DNA of 64,000 nucleotides from Bathymodiolus brooksi. Its lineage: Eukaryota; Mollusca; Bivalvia; Mytilida; Modiolidae. The stretch is taken from NCBI GenBank assembly GCA_963680875.1, contig OY804579.1, positions 27,823,804-27,887,803 of the forward strand, in the 5' to 3' direction. The notes under the pieces were generated by a model, which was not told the origin of the DNA, made no database searches, and saw only the letters and a list, made by a program, of their open reading frames with translations. Positions 58,116 to 64,000 of this stretch are shown one piece after another. The position numbers and the translations under genes were made by a program. The stretch's first letter is position 1; each line of letters opens with the position of its first letter.

Positions 58116-58722
58116 GCATGAAGTGTATTGTTAATATAACTTTGATGAGGTTTTATAATGAATTCCTTAAAAAAATCTTTTCAGAAGATGTAGTGTTCTG
58201 TCAGTATTACTGTTTTTGACATACAAGGGAATAATTTCGAAATTTTTACTTTTTTTTTGGTGTTGGGAGGGGGGGACAGGTATTAGTATAAATTTATTAG
58301 AGTCTCCAGGAGAAAACAAGAAAGATCACATGTATGACATTCCTTCAGCATAATTTTTGCAGTGTCTTTCATATTTTTGTCTTTTAATCATGCAAGTCAT
58401 GTAGATTCAATATTTTTTTCTAATTTATATAGGTAAAGTGAAATTTGTCAGTATTTTTTTGAGATTCAATTTTAGATTTCACAAGCTTATCAAAATAATA
58501 AAGCTTTATATTTATTCTGATAATAATGAACAAGAGAAACATATTTCTGGGATCAGATTTCAAAATAAACTGCTCTCTATTTTTAATTTCTTTTGATATT
58601 TGGATGCAGTTTACATTTCTGAAACAGCAAACATTTTGATATTTAAAGTGGCATTGCATGTAGATTGCTATTTTCATATCTAAATAAAATTTTAAAACCA
58701 TCCCATAAATAAATATATATAT

Positions 58723-58830
58723 TTAATTAGGATATCATTCTTGACCATGGGATAACTGATTAGGATATCATTCTTGACCATGGGATAATTGATTAGGATA
58801 TCATTCTTGACCATGGGATAATTGATTCAC
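58723..58830 (+). repeat. 33-bp tandem repeat, three copies
   Basis: GATTAGGATATCATTCTTGA plus CCATGGGATAATT is repeated at 33-bp spacing, nearly without change. Non-coding. Confidence 0.85.
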
Positions 58831-59339
58831 AATTTTTAAATACTAGTATAAATGCATGAGACATTGGTACAAAGGATTTTGATTGCTACCTCGACTTAAC
58901 ATTCATGATCCATGGTCCTGATTGATCACCAATTGTTCATTATTAGCAATAAAAGTATTTGTTGTTATTAAAGATCTAATGTAGTATAATATTCTTCCAC
59001 TCATTATTGTATTGTGAAGTGGTTTTTATACATCCCACAAAAACAATTGTGATCATATTATAATATGTTGTCTTCTGTCTGTAGATAAAGTGGTTTCTGT
59101 GCAATAACTTGCATTTTAGTTGACAGATCATTCTGAAGTTTAAACACACAGTCATCCTTGGCACTGAACACAGAACAAACGATGTTTTATTTTATTGTTA
59201 CTTCAAACAACTAATGTTACTATGAAAGATTCAGCTTGTCAGTTTAACACACATACATTTTGTATCATTTATACATGAAGGAACATTGGAACACTATATT
59301 TTTATATCACAACAAGTTTTTTTTCTGTGCCAACTTAAG

Positions 59340-59475
59340 TTCTGGTTGACGGATCCTTCTGAATTTTAAACGCAATGATCCTCCTTGGCTCGTAATAAAA
59401 GTTGGTATTGATTTGGGATATTGTTACCCTACTTATTTCAAACAAGAAGTCTGAAGGTGCAAAAATTGATACACA
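59340..59475 (+). repeat. Unnamed interspersed repeat, third copy
   Basis: Contains TTGGTATTGATTTGGGATAT, then CAAACAAGAAGTCTGAAGGT and GCAAAAATTG, as in 50790-50905. Confidence 0.45.
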
Positions 59476-59477
59476 GA

Positions 59478-60296
59478 GGGTTTATTTATCAAAGGCAATG
59501 TGAGCTTTTGCCATCGCTTGGTGTCCGTCGTCCGTTAACTTTTCACATTTTAATCTTCTCCTCTGAAACCCCTTGGCCAAATGAACTGAAACTTGGTAGG
59601 AAGTATCCATGGAAGGTCCTCTATTAAAATTGCTCATTTCGTCCCGATCCATTAACAAACATGGCCACCACAGGCAATTCTTGTTTCTGAATGGACGATT
59701 TTTTTAAATCTTCTCCTCTGAAACCGCTTGGCCAAATGAACTGAATCTTGATAGGAAGCATCTATGGAAGGTCCTATATAAAGATTGCTCATTTCGTCCC
59801 GATCCATTAACAAACATGGACACCACAGGCAATTCTTGTTTCTGAATGGACGATTTTTTAAAATCTTCTCCTCTGAAACCGCTTGGCCAAATGAACCAAA
59901 ACTTAATAGGCAGCATCTATGGAAGATCCTCTATAAAGATTGCTCATTTTGTCCCGATCCGCTAACAAACATGGCCACCACAGACAATTCTTGTTTCTGA
60001 TAGGACGATTTTTTCAAATCTTCTCCTCTGAAACCACGTGGCCAAATGAACTGAAACTTAATAGGAAGTATCTATGTAAGGTCTTCTATAAAGATTGCTC
60101 ATTTCGTCCCGATCCATTAACAAACATGGCCACCATAGACAATTCTTGTTTCTCATTGGTCTATTTCTAAATAATATTCTCTGAAACCGCCTAGCCAAAT
60201 GAACCAAAAATTGGTATGGAAGGTCCTCTATAGATAGTGCTCATTTAGTTTTGATCTGTTAACAAACATGGCTGCCACAGGCAATTCTTGTTTAAT
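59478..60296 (+). mobile_element. Family A related copy, 155-bp unit subfamily
   Basis: The 5' part is GGCAATGTGAGCTTTTGCCA with TGTCCGTCGTCCG. Five units follow, each with CTTCTCCTCTGAAACCGCTT and CCATTAACAAACATGG (about 59647, 59801, 59955, 60111 and 60254). The usual 3' hairpin end is missing. Same subfamily as 24601-25127. Confidence 0.65.
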
Positions 60297-60781
60297 GAAT
60301 CCTTTGGAAAATCCCTTTCACAGAAAGAATATATATATACAAGTGGTTGCCATTTGAAACTGTCTGTGGTGTTTGAAATTTCAGTGCAGTGTTGCAAAAT
60401 GTTTGTTAAGATGAATATGCATGTCATGTTTTTTTGTATTTGTATATAGCTCTGCTTTTCTTTAAAAATAAACAAAAGACAAAAAATGATATACACTTAT
60501 TCAACTTTCCCTTGTTGACATGCTGCCATCGTATCGCTTCAATCTATGTAAACCTTTATTGTTTTGTAATTAGATATTCACAGAATGCTAGATATTATCT
60601 TATCATTTTCATAGCTATTATTGAATGGAGTAAACATTTTGAAGTACAAAATGTGTTATAAATACATTTTTTATTAGATAAATTGTCATTTTGATGGAAA
60701 TGTTGCTTAATATGAAGGATGTTTGCTTATCATGTGTGGAATAGTGATAAACAATAATTAAATTTGTTGCTTTATTAAAGA

Positions 60782-61003
60782 TCATGCTTTGGTGACCTTA
60801 CTTTTCTCTGGGAGACAAACCGTCGGGTCACACTCCAACAAGGGTGATGATTGGTATATTGTATCGAATATTTTTGCATCAGACACCAAGTAATAGAATA
60901 CCTGCGGCTTTGCGAAAATATTCGATATAATATATAAAATTTCTTCTTCGCCTACAGCGACGAACCTGTCACTGGATGCCATGTTTGTTGTCTGTTGAAT
61001 CAA
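60782..61003 (-). CDS. Short ORF of unknown function, possible exon or relic
   Basis: A 73-codon minus-strand ORF contains MASSDRFVAVGEEEILYIIS, then less typical sequence. The opening resembles the N-terminus of animal proteins with a phage-integrase-like domain (S-R-F-x-x-V-S-x-x-E-I), but this is a weak, short match. Its middle overlaps an AT-rich inverted repeat (60855-60934), which suggests that a MITE has altered the original frame. Confidence 0.25.
   Translation of the reverse strand: MIQQTTNMASSDRFVAVGEEEILYIISNIFAKPQVFYYLVSDAKIFDTIYQSSPLLECDPTVCLPEKSKVTKA
60855..60934. repeat. Small inverted repeat
   Basis: TATTGTATCGAATATTTTTG (60857 on) pairs with GCGAAAATATTCGATATAAT (60912 on), around a ~35-bp loop. 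Probably a short MITE inside the ORF at 60782-61003. Confidence 0.55.
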
Positions 61004-62112
61004 GGGAAGTAACTATAATTGGAAACACGTAAGAATTTCCTTGGGATTTCCTCGCGAGCAGTGAACCTTACTATGAGACCTTACGATTAGCGGTTGTCCC
61101 AACGAATGGATAGATATCACGTGACAGTGTTTTATCAAATCGGATTCAAGATATTTATATGAGTATATAATATCATAAAATATAACCCTATGCTCTCTAG
61201 GTAACACAATACCAATCTTCCTGATTTTTACCTCAAAAATGCATCTTGAGGGAAATATCAAAATAGTGATCTGTTTGCATTAGCGCTATTGGGTATGGGA
61301 GAATCCATTTTTAATGCCAATTTTACAAAGACCTACACTGTATAGTGAAAACAGCATTTTTAGCTCACCTGACCCAAAGGGTCACGTGAGCTATTGCCAT
61401 GACTTGTCGTCCGTCGTAAACTTTTTCAAAAATCTTCTCCTCTGAAAGTACTAGACCAATGGAAACCAAACTTGGTCTGAATCATCACTAGGGTGTCTAG
61501 TTTCAAAATTGTGTCCGGTGATGCTGTGCACCAACCAACATGGCCACTGTTACTAAAAATAGAACATATGGTAAAATTGCAGGTTTTGGGTAATAACTCA
61601 AAAACCGTTAATAATATCAAAAATGTGACATGGGGTAAATATGATCAGCACATCAAGATCTACCTACCCTGCAATTTTGAAGTAAATCTGATTACCCATC
61701 TTGGAGTTATTGCCCTTTTTTCATCAAATTTGTAAAATTTGAATACTTTTCGTCTTATATTTCAAAAACTATAAGAGATAAAGGTTAACTTTAAATTGCA
61801 AAAATGTGCGGCATATCAAGATCTACCCACCCTGCAATTTTGAAGTAAATCGCATTACACATCTTGGAGTTATTGCCCTTTTTTCATCAATTTTTTTTTT
61901 TTTTAATACTTTTCGTGTTATATTTCAAAAACTATTTAGAGATAGATGTTAAGTTTAAATTGCAAAAATGTGCAGCATATCAAGATCTACCTACCCTGCA
62001 ATTTTGAAGTAAATCCCATTACCCATTTTGACAGATTATGCAAATTAGAAAAAAGGGGGGATGAAATTTAAAAAAAATCTTTTCCTCTGAAACTACAGAG
62101 CCAATCTCAACC

Positions 62113-62641
62113 CATCTTTGCTAGCCAAGGGTTACGATTCGGATCCCCCTTCTCTCCAGCCTTGGCAGATCTAGAATACATTTTGAGGATTCACGCTTTA
62201 ATATTTCATTGGTTACGGCTACCAGTACACGTATTCCAATCAGAAGACGTTTTACACGGAGCATATGTTATCCACGAAATGTAAACAAAAATAGCACCGG
62301 AATGCTCTCATATGACAACGATTTGCCACTTCCCGTTTTGGTTCCAATGAAAACATCTTTCCCGTCTGCCAAAGCTTTGAAACTTTCACTTGATTGACAG
62401 TAAGTGCTTCCAAATTAAATTTATCACAAATAAGTTTTTATTCATTGGGCGCTGCCATTTTCAACTCTCCAACATACGTATAACAAAACGATTCTGATTG
62501 GCTGGCGATGACGACTATCTAAGGGGCGCATCTTCGATAAACCACCAGGTGGCATTGCGCGTGAATTTCAAAATGTATTCTAGATCCGCCAAGGGTGGAG
62601 AGAAGGGGGACCCGAATCGTAACCCTTGGCTAGCGAAGATG
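62113..62641 (-). mobile_element. TIR element carrying a captured helicase fragment, copy 2
   Basis: It starts CATCTTTGCTAGCCAAGGGT and ends with the inverted CTTGGCTAGCGAAGATG. It is 529 bp, flanked by a perfect 9-bp duplication ATCTCAACC at 62104-62112 and 62642-62650. Removing it restores the family A unit exactly. The helicase fragment runs on the minus strand (62268-62458). Confidence 0.9.
62268..62458 (-). pseudogene. Captured RecQ-like helicase fragment, copy 2
   Basis: Same fragment as 50386-50558. It has MAAPNE followed by an early in-frame stop, the same frameshift before [20 protein letters not shown], and a shorter end after SIPV due to a small internal deletion. It cannot make a protein. 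Confidence 0.65.
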
Positions 62642-64000
62642 ATCTCAACCAAACTTTGCTGAAATGATCCTTAGGTGGTCCCCTTTCAAAATTGTGTCCG
62701 TCAGCGCCGTCCTGTATCCAAGATGGCCGCCATTACTAAAAATAGAAATTTCTTCAAATGGCCAAAACGGCTCTATTTTAAGCCAGAAAGTGCCCAAATT
62801 TGAACTGTATAAGCATAATGATGAGCTTTTTAACATATATTACGGGATTTTTTATGAACTTTGAACTTTTGCTGATTTTGACCGATTATGCAAATTAGAA
62901 AAAAGGGGGGATGAAATTAAAAAAAAATCTTCTCCTCTGAAACTACAGAGCCAATCTCAACCAAACTTTGCTGAAATGGTTCTTGGGTGGTCCTCTTCCA
63001 AAATTGTGTCCGGCATTTCAGAAGACCGACCAAGATGGCCACCACACCGAACTTAATTTAACATGGGACCCTATGGGAAATTCCCATAAAAATCTTCTTG
63101 TCTGAAACCATTTGCTCAATAAGAACAAAATTTTGATGAAATAGTCATTGGATGGTTCTCTTCCAAAAATGTGTCCAGCGGTTCGGCCCTTCGATCAAGA
63201 TGGCCCCCACAGCCGAACTTAGCTTAACATAGGACCCTATGGGAAATTCACATAAAAATCTTCTCCTCAGAAACCACTGGGCCAATTGCAACCAAACTTT
63301 TGTGGAATGATCCTTGGATGGCCCCCTTCCAAAATTGTGTCCGGTGATCCCGACTTCCAACCAAGATGGCCACCAAGCTAAAAATAGAAAAAAGGGGGAT
63401 GAAATTAAAAAAAAATATTCTCCTCTGAAACTACTGAGCCAATCTCAACCAAACTTTGCTGAAATGATCCTTGGGTGGTCCCCTTTCAAAATTGTGTCCG
63501 TCAGTGCCGTCCTGTATCCAAGATGGCCACCATGACTAAAAATAGAAATTTCTTCAAATGGCCAAAACTGCTCTATTTTAAGCTAGAAAGTGCCCAAATT
63601 TGAACTGTATAAGCATAAAGATGAGCTTTTTAACATATATTACAGGATTTTTTATGAACTTTGAACTTTTGCCTATTTTGACCGATTATTCAAATTAGAA
63701 AAAAGGGGGGATGAAATTAAAAAAAACAACTTCTCCTCTGAAACTACTGAGCCAATCTCAACCAAACTTTGCTGAAATGATTCTTGGGTGGTCCTCTTCC
63801 AAAATTGTGTCCGGCATTTCAGAACACCGACCAAGATGGCCACCACAGCCGAACTTAATTTAACATAGGACCCTATGGGAAATTCCCATAAAAATCTTCT
63901 TGTCTGAAACCATTTGCTCAATAAGAACAAAATTTTTATGAAATAGTCATTGGATGGTTCTCTTCAAAAAATGTGTCTGGCGGTTCGGCCCTTCGATCAA

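Larger units (their letters stand above)
61358..64000 (+). mobile_element. Family A hairpin-ended repeat, 5' part (continues past window)
   Basis: It starts TTTTAGCTCACCTGACCCAA, then GGGTCACGTGAGCTATTGCC, and closely follows the copy at 9739 through the 'caagatctacctaccctgcaa' modules into ~310-bp units. A TIR element (62113-62641) is nested in the first tandem unit. It runs off the window end. Confidence 0.8.

Overview
This window looks like nuclear DNA from a bivalve mollusc. It is AT-rich, has short coding exons separated by multi-kilobase introns, and is full of interspersed repeats of kinds I know from bivalves: tRNA-derived SINEs with a V-SINE/RUDI-like body, families with hairpin ends and tandem-repeat cores, Penelope-like elements, MITEs and long minisatellites. 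The clade is inferred from repeat style; no species can be named. Most of the open reading frames are chance or repeat-derived.

One host gene is clearly present: a four-repeat annexin on the + strand, from the first recognised exon at 8772-8853 to a stop at 57490. Nine internal exons (82, 95, 114, 91, 80, 57, 190, 59 and 123 nt) have consistent AG/GT borders and phases. The sizes match the classical vertebrate annexin pattern, except that the usual 94- and 96-nt exons are one 190-nt exon here. The gene has two candidate last exons, 53559-53618 and 57428-57490. Either completes repeat 4 and its calcium site, which suggests two C-terminal isoforms of about 316 or 317 residues plus a short N-terminus from a first exon I could not place securely.

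Layout. 1-3236: end of a large hairpin-ended repeat (family A). 3237-8771: upstream or first-intron sequence with a small minus-strand ORF and a family C repeat. 8772-14314: annexin exons 1-3, with a decayed TTF-type zinc-finger fragment and a complete family A copy between exons 1 and 2. 14315-18196: a perfect-hairpin MITE, a 37-bp satellite and a family B element. 18288-23746: a SINE, a short palindrome, and an inverted pair of Penelope-like element ends with GIY-YIG endonuclease fragments and hammerhead-ribozyme-like motifs, split by family B insertions. 23747-30606: exons 5-9 with family A remnants and SINEs. 31677-49003: a 17.3-kb array of a 28-bp unit, about 618 copies, within the last intron. 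49004-57490: a 26-bp repeat, SINEs, a TIR element carrying a helicase fragment, a TA-flanked MITE, a tandem series of family A 3' ends, and the two alternative last exons. 57491-64000: repeats, a short ORF at 60782-61003, and a third large family A copy with a second helicase-carrying TIR element nested in it with a perfect 9-bp target duplication.

The most notable points are the alternative annexin termini, the very large intronic minisatellite before them, the Pack-type element with a captured RecQ-like helicase 5' end, the Penelope/hammerhead inverted pair, and families A and B, which insert at T|T without target duplication and resemble Helentron-associated elements.
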